Positions 16,825 to 25,227 of a stretch of DNA of 64,000 nucleotides are shown here, one piece after another; within the stretch, counting starts at the first letter, position 1; every line of letters begins with the position of its first letter. Source of the DNA: Uliginosibacterium sp. GTDB taxonomy: Bacteria; Pseudomonadota; Gammaproteobacteria; Burkholderiales; Rhodocyclaceae. The notes below the pieces were generated by a model. The model was not told the DNA's origin, searched no databases, and worked only from the letters and a program-made list of their open reading frames with translations. The translations under genes and the position numbers were made by a program. The DNA lies in NCBI GenBank assembly GCA_016718265.1, contig JADKDZ010000009.1:62001-126000 (forward strand), in the 5' to 3' direction.

Positions 16825-18114
16825 TCAGGCCAGCTGCTTGCTCATGGCTTCCCAGTCGACATCGCCACAGACCACGTATTTTTTGCCATGGGCCTCGACC
16901 TGGGTGGAGACGGTGACGCAAATCCGGCCGGTGGTCAGGGAGGCGTAAGGTCGGGTGACCTGTGGGCGGCCCTGGGCGGCTACAGCACGCTTGAAGTACT
17001 GCCGCCGGGACCAGCGAGCGCCTGGCATGCGGCCGAGTTCCAGCAGGATCTGGCTGCCGTTGCCGCTCGGGGCATTCAGGTTTTGTCCGACCTGGTGACC
17101 TTCGTGGTCCAGGACGTAGAAACATTGCGCGAGTGCCAGACTGAGATAGTTCCGCGCCGCAACTTCATTGTCGGCGCCGCTGGCGATCTGGCTTGCAGCC
17201 AGGGCGATTGCGTCAACGTAGGGCGTCATGGCATCGCGGCGCGCGTGCGTGCGAGATTCAACCCGGGTGTCGTGCGCATCCCATAGCGCATGCATGCAAT
17301 CGGCGAGTGCTTGCGAGTCCGCTACGGGGGGGATGCCGGGGTAGGCGAAGTAGTAGCCTTGCCCGAAGTCGACATCCGCATCCATGGCGATGAGTGCTTG
17401 CTCCTGGGTTTCGATCCCTTCCAGCAAGACCATTGCGCCGGTTTCGTGCAAGAGGTCAACGAGCCTTGGCAGCATCCTGCGGACCCGATCATCGGTTGCC
17501 GCGCGTTGGGCGAAGCTGCGGTCGAGTTTTACGACGTCGGGTTCGAGGTACCAGATACGATCAAAATTCGAGCAACCCGCACCGAAGTCATCGATGGCAA
17601 GGCCGATTCCCAACTCTCGCAAGCCGCGAAAGCCCTCTTCAAATTGCTCGAGGTCCGAAACGGATTCTTCGGTGACTTCGAGAATTGCACGGTTAGGTTC
17701 CAGGCCAAAGTAACTCATCAAGGCCTGGATGTAGGTTTGTGAGTCGATTTCCTGCGTGCTGGAGAACAAACTGGGGTGGACGTTCAGGAACAGCCAGCTA
17801 TTGGTATCGACCGCATTGATCGTGTGCATGACGCGGCAGGCGCGATCAACCGTCGCGGTCTCTCCGCTGGCATGGGCAGACTGGAAGAGCTGCGGTGGCG
17901 GCAAGGCCTGTCCGTCTGCTGTGCGCACGCGCACGAGGGCCTCATGCCCAACGATGCTGTTGTGGCTGAAACTGACGATCGGCTGATACACGCTGCTGAG
18001 CCGATGCGTTCCCCAGCCAATGGTTAACCGCCCGTCCACATACGAAGGGTGCGGCAGATAGCGCTCAAAGGATTCCGGCAGATTGATGCAGGCGTTTGCA
18101 GCGAAGTTCTTCAA
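16825..18114 (-). CDS. EAL-domain cyclic-di-GMP phosphodiesterase with C-terminal YkuI_C/Cache-like sensor domain
   Basis: The 429-residue protein has an N-terminal EAL domain (about 35-275). The motif Glu58-Ala59-Leu60 (GHEALVR), the NVHP, EVTE, IDDFGAG, VKLDRSF and EGIET segments and the late GQGYYF are all present, so it probably hydrolyses c-di-GMP to pGpG. Residues about 310-429 (QCFYVLDHEGHQVGQ, then an RRQYFKRA segment) resemble the Cache/PAS-like domain found C-terminal to EAL in YkuI-type proteins. There is no signal peptide or membrane segment, so it is probably cytoplasmic. A CACAAAAG dyad lies about 95 bp upstream of the start. Confidence 0.88.
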   Translation of the reverse strand: MKNFAANACINLPESFERYLPHPSYVDGRLTIGWGTHRLSSVYQPIVSFSHNSIVGHEALVRVRTADGQALPPPQLFQSAHASGETATVDRACRVMHTINAVDTNSWLFLNVHPSLFSSTQEIDSQTYIQALMSYFGLEPNRAILEVTEESVSDLEQFEEGFRGLRELGIGLAIDDFGAGCSNFDRIWYLEPDVVKLDRSFAQRAATDDRVRRMLPRLVDLLHETGAMVLLEGIETQEQALIAMDADVDFGQGYYFAYPGIPPVADSQALADCMHALWDAHDTRVESRTHARRDAMTPYVDAIALAASQIASGADNEVAARNYLSLALAQCFYVLDHEGHQVGQNLNAPSGNGSQILLELGRMPGARWSRRQYFKRAVAAQGRPQVTRPYASLTTGRICVTVSTQVEAHGKKYVVCGDVDWEAMSKQLA

Positions 18115-18209
18115 TCCCTTGATTCCTCAGTCAGTAAAAGGACGCGACAGGACGATACCTGTGACTTTTGACGCTTACGGCAAGCGTGCTTCTTACTGAA
18201 GGTTTATTA

Positions 18210-18234
18210 CACAAAAGGACATAATTCTTTTGTG
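18210..18234. promoter_or_regulatory. Operator-like dyad upstream of the EAL gene
   Basis: CACAAAAG (18210-18217) and CTTTTGTG (18227-18234) form a perfect 8-bp inverted repeat with a 9-bp spacer in an AT-rich stretch, about 95-120 bp before the EAL start codon on the minus strand. The size suits a dimeric transcription factor site; the factor is unknown. Confidence 0.4.
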
Positions 18235-18350
18235 CTGTATCAATTTTTATAAACCATTGTTGAGAAAACGTTTTTTGTTGTTGCTGTCTTCGTTGCGAGT
18301 TGAACTTAACTTTGGTTGGCGACACTTTCCGAACGCCAGCGCAGGGTGCC

Positions 18351-18378
18351 TGAAGAGGCAGTCCTGGTGCGCCTCTCC
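18351..18378. repeat. Dispersed 28-bp intergenic motif, copy A
   Basis: TGAAGAGGC and GCGCCTCTCC flank a short centre, forming an imperfect hairpin. The 28-bp string matches a copy at 36638-36665 in 23 of 28 positions and one at 58530-58557 in 24 positions with two single-base gaps. All three copies are intergenic. Confidence 0.45.
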
Positions 18379-18444
18379 AGAGGGGTCTTCCTGTTGGGAG
18401 ACAGGGCAAGCTATATCGGGTGAGGTGCCGATGACCGGGACCGC

Positions 18445-18476
18445 CTGCGCCGGGTGCCAGAGGGTACCGGGCGCAG
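18445..18476 (-). terminator. Hairpin 3' of the chemoreceptor gene
   Basis: A 14-bp stem with one mismatch and one G-T pair (18445-18458 with 18463-18476) closes an AGAG loop 12 bp beyond the stop codon of the minus-strand chemoreceptor gene. There is no T run, so it may protect the message end rather than act as a classic intrinsic terminator. Confidence 0.5.
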
Positions 18477-18488
18477 GGGATCGTGGCG

Positions 18489-21485
18489 TCAATTGACGGA
18501 GAGTTGCCGGACGGACTTGTTTGCGCTCTGCGTGTCGAGCTTGAAGACTGATACCGCGCGTGAGAGTTCGACCGCTTGATCGTGTAAAGACTCGGCGGCC
18601 GCGGCCGCCTGTTCGACCAGCGCTGCGTTCTGTTGCGTGACTTCGTCCATCTGGGTGATTGCGATATTGACGTGCTCAATCCCCGCGGATTGCTGCAAGG
18701 ATGCAGCGGATATCCCCGCCATGATGTTGGTCACCTTGCTGATCGAGTGCACGATTTCTTCCATCGTGTGCCCAGCGGCATTGACCTGTGCCGTGCCACT
18801 CTCGACCTTGCTGACCGAGTCGGTGATCAAGTCTTTGATTTCTTTGGCGGCCGTGGCCGAGCGTTGTGCAAGATTGCGCACTTCGCCCGCGACGACGGCG
18901 AAGCCGCGGCCTTGCTCGCCCGCGCGTGCCGCTTCGACGGCAGCATTCAGGGCGAGAATGTTGGTCTGGAAGGCGATCCCGTCGATGACGCCGATGATGT
19001 CGGAGATGCGTCGCGAGCTCTCGGTGATCTTCGCCATGGTTTGCACCGACTGTTTCACCACGTCGCCACCTTTGAGGGCAATGTCTGACGCTGCCCCGGC
19101 GAGTTCGCTACCTTCCTTGGCGTTGTCGGCATTCAGCTTAACGGTAGAGGTGAGCTCCTCCATGCTGCTGGCGGTTTCTTCCAGGCTGGCCGCCTGCTGC
19201 TCTGTCCGCTGCGACAAGTCCTGATTGCCCGCGGAGATCTGGCCCGAGGCAGTGGTAATCGAATCGACTGCACGTGCGATCTGCCCGACAAGCTGCTTGA
19301 GGTTTTCCACTGTAGTGTTGGAGTAGTCCTTCAGCATTCCGAAGGTGCCTTGGTAGTCGCTGCTGATTGTTTCTGTCAGATCCCCTTTGGCCAAGGCGGC
19401 GAGTACACGAAGCACTTCGCCTAAGCCGATGTCGCTGGTGCGCATCAGCGAATTTACGCCATTGCCGATTTCGGTCTGGAAGCCCTGCATGCCCAAGGTG
19501 TTGATGCTGACCTTGAAGTTGCCGGCATTGGCCTCGCGCACGGCGTGTTCGAGTTGATTCACGATATTGCTGAGTACCACGACGGTGTTGTTGCAGTAGT
19601 CCTTGAGTTGGCCAAACGTACCGCGATAATCGTTGGTGATGGTCTGGCTCAGGTCGCCACTGGAAATCGCGGCAAGCACACGCAGGACTTCTCTTAGGCC
19701 CTCGTCGCTGGTCGCAATCAGCAGGTTAATGTTCTGCGACAGCTCTTTCATGAACCCTTGTTTATCGTCCAGCGACAGCCGGCGGCTGAAGTCGCCATTC
19801 GCCGCGGCCCCCACGATCTCCTTGACCTGGTTTTCGACGCGGACCTCCTGCGTCGCGTCGATCCACTCGACGCTGGTACCCAGACGGTGCCCTGCCTCGT
19901 TAATGACGGGATTGGCAGTGAGGCGGAACGTACGGCCACCGATGACCACGGTGGCGCGATGTGTCGATTTGAGTGACTGGATCAAGCCGCGCTGGTGGGC
20001 GGGATGCTTGTGGAAAACGTCGAAGTTCGTGCCGAGGATGGTGTCTGCCTCAAAATGCGGCAAGTCGCGCTGGATATCGGCCTGCGCACTACGGAACATC
20101 TCGTGGATGGCCTTGTTCATGTAGATGATGTCGCCGTTGTTGTCACCGATCATCACGTTGGTGGTCACGCAGTCGAGCGCTTCCTTGATGCGGGTGCTTT
20201 CGTTGGCAGCGCGAATGGCGTCATTGACGTCGAAGCCCAGGCGGATCTGCATGGCTTTTAGTGCGTAAAGCAGCTTGCCGATCTCGTCTTTGCGACCGGT
20301 GGGAATGAAGCTCTTGTAGTTGCCCTCGGCAATAGCGTGGAAAGTCACGATCGCCGCGCTGAGCGGGCGCAGGGTGGAGCGGATCAGCAGGTAGCCCAGT
20401 ATCAGGGCGATCACGACCGCCAGACTGATGCCGAGATAGGTCTGCATGCGGATCTGCGAGTAGACGGCCTTGGATTCGCCAAAAATCTCGTTTGCGCCCG
20501 CCCGGCCGGCTTGGGCCAGCTGATCGAGATCGGCTTTGACTTGTATTGTGCCGGGTTCGATGACGTCCTTGAGCAAGCGCGGCAGGTCGCGCAGGTCCCC
20601 GGTCTGCAACGCCCGCAGTGCGGGTTGCAGGCCTTGGGCGTCGAGTTGTTTGTGGTGCTCGTTGAGCGTGGCAAAGAGGGCCTTGTCCTCGGGTTCGACG
20701 AGTGCGGCGGAGAGCCGGCTCAAGGCGTCCTCTTTTTGCCGCAGGGCGCCGGCAAACTCGGAGGCCAGTTTCTGCTGTTTGGCGGGTGCGCCCGGAATCT
20801 GCGCGTCCAGGAGGTGTTGACGTGTCAGCGGCATGAGCTCGCCGAGCAGCTGCATCTCACCCAGCGGAGCGACGTGATGCTCATACAGGTGGCGGACGCC
20901 TTCGTGGCTGCGCTCAAGGTTGTAGAGGCCCATGACGCCGCCGATCACGGTCGCGGCGGCGAGCACGGCCAACACCGCAGCGAGGCGCAGCTTGAGAGAG
21001 AGATCGAAGATGCGAGATGTCTGAGCTTGAACGCCGGAGACGACGTGGCCTTCGTGGATGCTCAATCCTTTGGCGCGCTTCTCCCTGAACAGCCGGTAAG
21101 CATTCTCTGCAACGGAGACTTGCTCCCGCGTAGGTTTGCTGCGGACCGACATGTAGCCAACGACCTTGCCGCCGTCGCTGATCGGCGTGACATTGGCCAT
21201 GACCCAATAGGAGTCGCCCGACTTACTGCGGTTTTTGACGAACCCCGTCCAGGGCAAGCCGGACTTCAATGTTTTCCACAGGTCGGCAAACGCCTCAGGC
21301 GGCATGTCGGGATGTCGGACGATATTGTGCGAGGCGCCGATCAACTCTCTTTCGGTAAAGCCGGAAAGATCGATGAAATCCTGGTTGGCGTAGGTGATGA
21401 TGCCTTTGAGATCGGTTTTCGATACCAGCATCAGGCTTGACGCGTAGTCGATCTCTTTTCCAGTAACCGGCAGGTTGATCTTCAT
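18489..21485 (-). CDS. Methyl-accepting chemotaxis protein with PAS sensors and repeated HAMP-like modules
   Basis: The 998-residue receptor starts with an Aer-like PAS domain (about 1-125, DLSGFTERELIG, HPDMPPEAFADLW). A transmembrane helix (167-187), a four-helix-type ligand domain and a second transmembrane helix (340-365) follow. Next come a HAMP domain (370-420), a second PAS (about 430-560), and two near-identical HAMP-like modules starting near 590 and 682 (EVLRVLAAISSGDL and EVLRVLAALAKGDL). The C-terminal signalling hairpin has its tip near residue 840 (NILALNAAVEAARAGEQGRG). It should control CheA. The ATG at 21485 is chosen because the PAS starts there; upstream frame is non-homologous. 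Confidence 0.92.
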   Translation of the reverse strand: MKINLPVTGKEIDYASSLMLVSKTDLKGIITYANQDFIDLSGFTERELIGASHNIVRHPDMPPEAFADLWKTLKSGLPWTGFVKNRSKSGDSYWVMANVTPISDGGKVVGYMSVRSKPTREQVSVAENAYRLFREKRAKGLSIHEGHVVSGVQAQTSRIFDLSLKLRLAAVLAVLAAATVIGGVMGLYNLERSHEGVRHLYEHHVAPLGEMQLLGELMPLTRQHLLDAQIPGAPAKQQKLASEFAGALRQKEDALSRLSAALVEPEDKALFATLNEHHKQLDAQGLQPALRALQTGDLRDLPRLLKDVIEPGTIQVKADLDQLAQAGRAGANEIFGESKAVYSQIRMQTYLGISLAVVIALILGYLLIRSTLRPLSAAIVTFHAIAEGNYKSFIPTGRKDEIGKLLYALKAMQIRLGFDVNDAIRAANESTRIKEALDCVTTNVMIGDNNGDIIYMNKAIHEMFRSAQADIQRDLPHFEADTILGTNFDVFHKHPAHQRGLIQSLKSTHRATVVIGGRTFRLTANPVINEAGHRLGTSVEWIDATQEVRVENQVKEIVGAAANGDFSRRLSLDDKQGFMKELSQNINLLIATSDEGLREVLRVLAAISSGDLSQTITNDYRGTFGQLKDYCNNTVVVLSNIVNQLEHAVREANAGNFKVSINTLGMQGFQTEIGNGVNSLMRTSDIGLGEVLRVLAALAKGDLTETISSDYQGTFGMLKDYSNTTVENLKQLVGQIARAVDSITTASGQISAGNQDLSQRTEQQAASLEETASSMEELTSTVKLNADNAKEGSELAGAASDIALKGGDVVKQSVQTMAKITESSRRISDIIGVIDGIAFQTNILALNAAVEAARAGEQGRGFAVVAGEVRNLAQRSATAAKEIKDLITDSVSKVESGTAQVNAAGHTMEEIVHSISKVTNIMAGISAASLQQSAGIEHVNIAITQMDEVTQQNAALVEQAAAAAESLHDQAVELSRAVSVFKLDTQSANKSVRQLSVN

Positions 21486-21525
21486 GGTTTGATCCCCACA
21501 ACTGAGAACGCATGAACATCCGGCG

Positions 21526-21552
21526 CTTGCGGCAATGCATGACCGGGTTTTG
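21526..21552 (-). promoter_or_regulatory. Weak candidate sigma28 (flagellar) promoter for the chemoreceptor
   Basis: On the minus strand CAAA (21549-21552) and GCCGCAAG (21526-21533) are exactly 15 bp apart, resembling TAAA-N15-GCCGATAA. It lies about 40 bp before the start codon. The match is partial (3 of 4 and 5 of 8 positions), but chemoreceptor genes are common sigma28 targets. Confidence 0.3.
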
Positions 21553-21689
21553 GCGCTTGCCTCACGGCGTGACGATCCTGTCGCCGCCTTTGATGCACAA
21601 GCTGCTCGTTGCGGCGATAACGTCAAATCTTGGCATTTCCTGATGCCTGCTTCCCCAAAGTCGCGTTTTCCCGCAGGCCGAGGTGAGGC

Positions 21690-21722
21690 AAATGAAAGGG
21701 GGCTTGGCAATCGCCAAGCCCC
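21690..21722 (-). terminator. Terminator of pmbA
   Basis: GGGGCTTGGC and GCCAAGCCCC form a perfect 10-bp stem with a 4-nt loop (21699-21722), followed on the minus strand by CTTTCATTT. It lies about 60 bp beyond the pmbA stop codon. The rest of 21486-21779 shows no gene. Confidence 0.7.
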
Positions 21723-21779
21723 GGGGTCTCTGCCGAACAGGGAATCAGGAATCGGGTCTGTGCCACCCGACTCGCCGCA

Positions 21780-23144
21780 TCAACTGCCGGCGATGGTCAT
21801 ATTGCCGATCACGAGCGAGGGGCACTGCTTGCCGCCGCGGATGAGGACGTCGTTGCCGATCCCGACAATATCCCGGAACATCTCACGCAGGTTGCCAGCA
21901 ATCGTGATCTCATGAACGGGCCATGCTATCTCGCCGTTCTCAATCCAGTAACCGGCGGCACCGCGGGAGTAATCGCCGGTCACGTTGTTGACTCCCTGCC
22001 CAAGCAGTTCGGTGACAAGCAGCCCATGTCCGACCATGCGTGCGAGGCTGGGCAAGTCTTGCGTACCAGGTCGCAGGATGATGTTGTGGCAGCCTCCGGC
22101 GTTGCCGGTGGTTTGCATGCCGAGTTTGCGGGCGGAGTAACTTCCGAGAAAATAGCCGCAGAGTCGCCCGTCGGTCACCACTTCCCGGGCTTGCGTGGCC
22201 ACACCTTCGTCATCGTAGAGCGTGCTTCCGAGCGCCTTGGGGATGTGCGGATTCTCGAAAATGCTGATGTTCGGCGAGAACACTTCGTTGCCCAAGGCAT
22301 CGAGCAGGAAGCTTGAGCGCCGGTAGAGCGCGCCCCCGCTGACCGCCTGGATGAAGTTTCCCAGCAATCCACATGCTAGTGGCGCCTCGAAGATGACCGG
22401 GACGTCGCCTGTTCTTGCACGTCGGGAGCCCAAGCGTGACAAGGCTCTCCGGGCAGCATAAGCACCGATTTTCTCTGGCGCGGGCAGATCGGCGGCGTCA
22501 CGCATCGAAACGTGCCAGTCATCTCGCTGCATGTCTTCTCCTTGCATCGCAATGACCGAGCAGGAGAGCGAGTGGCGCGAGGTCGCAAAACCGTGGCAGA
22601 ACCCAAGCGAATTGGCGGAGACGAACTGGGACTCCTGGCGATAAACCGCCGCGCCCTCCGAATTGCGGATTTTGGGGCTGACCGCGAACGCAGCGTTTTC
22701 ACACTGCTGGGCAAGCGCGACAGCCTGATCTGCGTTCAGATCCCATGGGTGATGAAGTTGCAGATCGACTTCTTCGCCGCTCCAGAGCCTGTCTGCGTCT
22801 GCGAGGCCAGCCGCGGGATCTGGCGCTGTAAAGCGGGCAATCGCGTGTGCGGCATCTACCGTGGCGCGCAAGGCGTCGCGGGAGAAGTCCGAGGTGCTGG
22901 CATGTCCGCGCTGCTGTCCCAGGTACACCGTGACGCCGATGCCTTTGTCACGGTTGTACTCCAGTGTTTCGATTTCTCCGCAGCGAACAGATACGGTCTG
23001 GCCACAGCCTTCCGAGACATCTGTCTCGCACGCGCTTGCGCCGCGAGAGCGCGCGTAGTCGAGTATGTCGCGGGCGATATCGCGCAATTGTGACTGGCTG
23101 TAGTTGAAACTGGTCTTCTTTTGGGGCATGGGAAAATGCTGCAT
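21780..23144 (-). CDS. pmbA: Metalloprotease-related protein PmbA (TldE)
   Basis: PmbA/TldE pairs with TldD to form a peptidase acting on unfolded or modified peptides such as microcins; the zinc-binding motif resides in TldD, which is not in this window. The product is about 450 residues with the family segments ACETDVSEGCGQTVSVR near the N terminus and a glycine-rich C-terminal half with DYSRGAAGYWIENGEI. Start codons at 23147 (TTG), 23144 (ATG) and 23129 (ATG) all lack a clear ribosome-binding site; 23129 would give 449 residues, close to E. coli. It is divergent from yjgA, an arrangement common in proteobacteria. Confidence 0.93.
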   Translation of the reverse strand: MQHFPMPQKKTSFNYSQSQLRDIARDILDYARSRGASACETDVSEGCGQTVSVRCGEIETLEYNRDKGIGVTVYLGQQRGHASTSDFSRDALRATVDAAHAIARFTAPDPAAGLADADRLWSGEEVDLQLHHPWDLNADQAVALAQQCENAAFAVSPKIRNSEGAAVYRQESQFVSANSLGFCHGFATSRHSLSCSVIAMQGEDMQRDDWHVSMRDAADLPAPEKIGAYAARRALSRLGSRRARTGDVPVIFEAPLACGLLGNFIQAVSGGALYRRSSFLLDALGNEVFSPNISIFENPHIPKALGSTLYDDEGVATQAREVVTDGRLCGYFLGSYSARKLGMQTTGNAGGCHNIILRPGTQDLPSLARMVGHGLLVTELLGQGVNNVTGDYSRGAAGYWIENGEIAWPVHEITIAGNLREMFRDIVGIGNDVLIRGGKQCPSLVIGNMTIAGS

Positions 23145-23351
23145 CAAGCGAAAGGCTATAATCTTAGCGCCTGCCGCGCCGCTTCAGTGGGATTCGTTTC
23201 GGTTCCAGACGCGACGCGGGTTGCCGCGCCTGTGGTGCGAAAGCGTGCCGGCAAGGCGATCGATGGATACCACGGCAACACTATCAGGACCGTTGCGCTA
23301 CGAGGCTACGGCCTGTTTTTGACCCCTTTTTTTCGCGACCCGGCAGACGAC

Positions 23352-23942
23352 ATGCACGACAACCAATCCGACGATGATCGCGTCATCAGCAAATCGCAAA
23401 AAAAACGCGAAATGCTCGCCTTGCAAGAGCTGGGCAAAGAACTGACCAAACACGCCCCGGCGCGTCTTAAGAAGATCCCGATGAGTGACGGGCTGCGTGA
23501 GGCGTTGAACGAAATGCATCGTATTACTGCAAACGGCGCGCGCGCGCGCCAGTTGCAGTACATCGGCAAGCTCATGCGTACCGAAGAAACCGAGCCGATC
23601 CGTGCCGGGCTTGAAGCGCTGGCCGGCAAATCACATTCAGAAACCGCGAGGATGCATCGCTTGGAAGCGCTCCGGGAGCGGTTTCTCGAAGATGAGACCA
23701 TGCTGACTGAGATCGGCAATCTCTACCCTGACGCGGATTTACACCGCTTGCGCCAGCTGCGGCGCAATGCCATCAAGGAACGCGCGGAGAACCGCCCGCC
23801 GAAGGCGTATCGAGAGATTTTCCAGATCTTGCGCAGTTTTGAAGAAGGCGTTTTCCCCTCCGACCATCCGCACCACAACAGCCATGCTGAGGGGGCGCAG
23901 GTGTCGCCGGCAACGAACGACGAGGACGGCGATGACGAGTGA
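23352..23942 (+). CDS. yjgA: DarP/YjgA (DUF615) ribosome-associated protein
   Basis: The 196-residue, charged, largely helical protein matches YjgA (DarP), which binds the 50S precursor and aids late assembly. Typical are SKSQKKREMLALQELGKEL near the start and GKLMRTEETEPIRAGLE. The ATG at 23352 is used: homology begins there, and the upstream in-frame extension to 23121 has no family resemblance. A TATAAT (23157-23162) lies about 190 bp upstream, without a convincing -35 box. The gene overlaps mogA by 11 bp. Confidence 0.92.
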   Translation: MHDNQSDDDRVISKSQKKREMLALQELGKELTKHAPARLKKIPMSDGLREALNEMHRITANGARARQLQYIGKLMRTEETEPIRAGLEALAGKSHSETARMHRLEALRERFLEDETMLTEIGNLYPDADLHRLRQLRRNAIKERAENRPPKAYREIFQILRSFEEGVFPSDHPHHNSHAEGAQVSPATNDEDGDDE

Positions 23943-24519
23943 GCTGCTCAGAGTCGGGGTCGTCTCGATCAGTGACCGGGCATCGACGGGGGTGTATGAG
24001 GACAAGGGTATTCCTGCCTTGTCTGAATGGTTGGCGGCAGCGTTGGCGTCGCCGTGGCAGATGGAGTCTCGCCTGGTTCCGGACGAGCGCGCACTGATTG
24101 AAGCCGCGTTGTGCGAGCTGGTGGATCAAGCCGGATGCGCGCTCGTGCTGACAACCGGCGGGACGGGCCCATCTGCGCGCGATGTGACACCGGAGGCGAC
24201 TCTGGCGGTTGCGGATAAGGAGTTGCCGGGGTTCGGGGAGGAAATGCGGCGGATTTCGCGGCATTTTGTACCGACGGCGATCCTGTCGAGGCAAACCGCC
24301 GTGATTCGGGGCAAAGCATTGATCATCAACTTGCCCGGACAACCCAAGTCGATACGCGAGACGCTGGAAGGCGTGCGCAGTGCAGAGGGCGCCTTGCTTG
24401 TCGACGGGATATTCTCCGCTGTCCCGTACTGCATTGATCTGATTGGTGGCCCGTACATTGAGACCAAGGAGCCGGTATGCAAGGCATTTCGGCCCAAAAG
24501 CGCTTTGCGGCCGACATGA
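23932..24519 (+). CDS. mogA: Molybdopterin adenylyltransferase MogA
   Basis: MogA adenylylates molybdopterin before molybdate insertion in molybdenum-cofactor synthesis. The 195-residue protein has the RVGVVSISDRAS start, the LTTGGTGPSARDVTPEAT signature, and the conserved NLPGQPKSIRETLEG segment. The ATG at 23932 overlaps the last codons of yjgA, with GAGGACGG upstream, implying coupled translation. No other molybdenum-cofactor gene is in the window. Confidence 0.94.
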   Translation: MTSELLRVGVVSISDRASTGVYEDKGIPALSEWLAAALASPWQMESRLVPDERALIEAALCELVDQAGCALVLTTGGTGPSARDVTPEATLAVADKELPGFGEEMRRISRHFVPTAILSRQTAVIRGKALIINLPGQPKSIRETLEGVRSAEGALLVDGIFSAVPYCIDLIGGPYIETKEPVCKAFRPKSALRPT

Positions 24520-24563
24520 TGGCCCGGCTTCCGGACCGCTTTCCTACTGTTCAAGGAGATTTC

Positions 24564-25214
24564 ATGCTTTACGCAGACCGCTGTTCAAGGCTGTTTATCG
24601 CGAGTCTGTTATGGCTGGGGTTGGCTGCCGGGGTGTCGGCAGAAGAGGTCTCGCTGGTCGGGGTATTTCCAGGCAAGGCACTGGTCGTGATTGACGGTGC
24701 TGCGCCTCGCGCCTTGGCGGCCGGCCAATCACAAGGCGGTGTGAAGATTATCTCCGTCGAACGGGATTCGGCGGTCGTAGAGATCAATGGAAAGCGCAGC
24801 AAACTCAATGTGGGCGAAAACCCAGTTGCCCTTGGTGGCGGTGAGCGCGGTCAGGTTGTGCTGGCAGCGAATGCCCAAGGCCATTATCTGGCTGAAGGCG
24901 CGATCAATGGCGCCGCGGTGAGTTTTCTCGTCGATACTGGCGCGACCAGCGTCGCCTTGAGCACAGATGTGGCTGTGCGCGCAGGCATTGCCTATACCCG
25001 CGGTGCGCGCATTGCGGTATCCACGGCGAATGGCGCGACGGTGGCCTGGCGGGTCAAGCTCGATACTGTGACGCTGCGGGGCCTGACCTTGCGCAATGTG
25101 GAGGGCGTCGTCATGCCCGCATCGTCGCCGGTGGTGTTGCTCGGCATGAGTTTTCTGAACCGCATGGAAATGAAGCGCGATGGTAATAGCATGGTGCTGA
25201 CGCAACGGTACTAA
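24564..25214 (+). CDS. Periplasmic retropepsin-like aspartic protease (clan AA)
   Basis: The 216-residue protein has a signal peptide (hydrophobic FIASLLWLGLAAG, cleavage likely after VSA near residue 28) and a C-terminal retropepsin-like domain with the catalytic LVDTGATSVALS motif and the closing VLLGMSFLNRMEM. This matches the TIGR02281-type clan AA aspartic proteases of proteobacteria, which probably dimerise to form the active site. The ATG at 24564 has AAGGAG 5 nt upstream; an in-frame start at 24477 would overlap mogA and precede the signal peptide. Substrate unknown. Confidence 0.88.
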   Translation: MLYADRCSRLFIASLLWLGLAAGVSAEEVSLVGVFPGKALVVIDGAAPRALAAGQSQGGVKIISVERDSAVVEINGKRSKLNVGENPVALGGGERGQVVLAANAQGHYLAEGAINGAAVSFLVDTGATSVALSTDVAVRAGIAYTRGARIAVSTANGATVAWRVKLDTVTLRGLTLRNVEGVVMPASSPVVLLGMSFLNRMEMKRDGNSMVLTQRY

Positions 25215-25227
25215 AGGTCTGGCACGC

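Larger units (their letters stand above)
18115..18488. other. 374-bp intergenic region between the EAL and chemoreceptor genes
   Basis: No gene is seen. The left part (18115-18300) is AT-richer than its surroundings and should hold the promoter of the minus-strand EAL gene, including a CACAAAAG/CTTTTGTG dyad. The right part (18310-18488) is GC-rich and holds one copy of a 28-bp dispersed motif (18351-18378) and a long hairpin next to the chemoreceptor stop codon. Confidence 0.7.

Noticed and set aside
18120..18250. Possible sigma28 promoter for the EAL gene
   Set aside because: A GCCGTAA-like string is present, but no TAAA lies at the required 15-bp distance.
21535..21915. Plus-strand 126-residue frame between the chemoreceptor and pmbA
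   Set aside because: It overlaps the pmbA terminator and the 3' end of pmbA, with no recognisable domain or ribosome-binding site.
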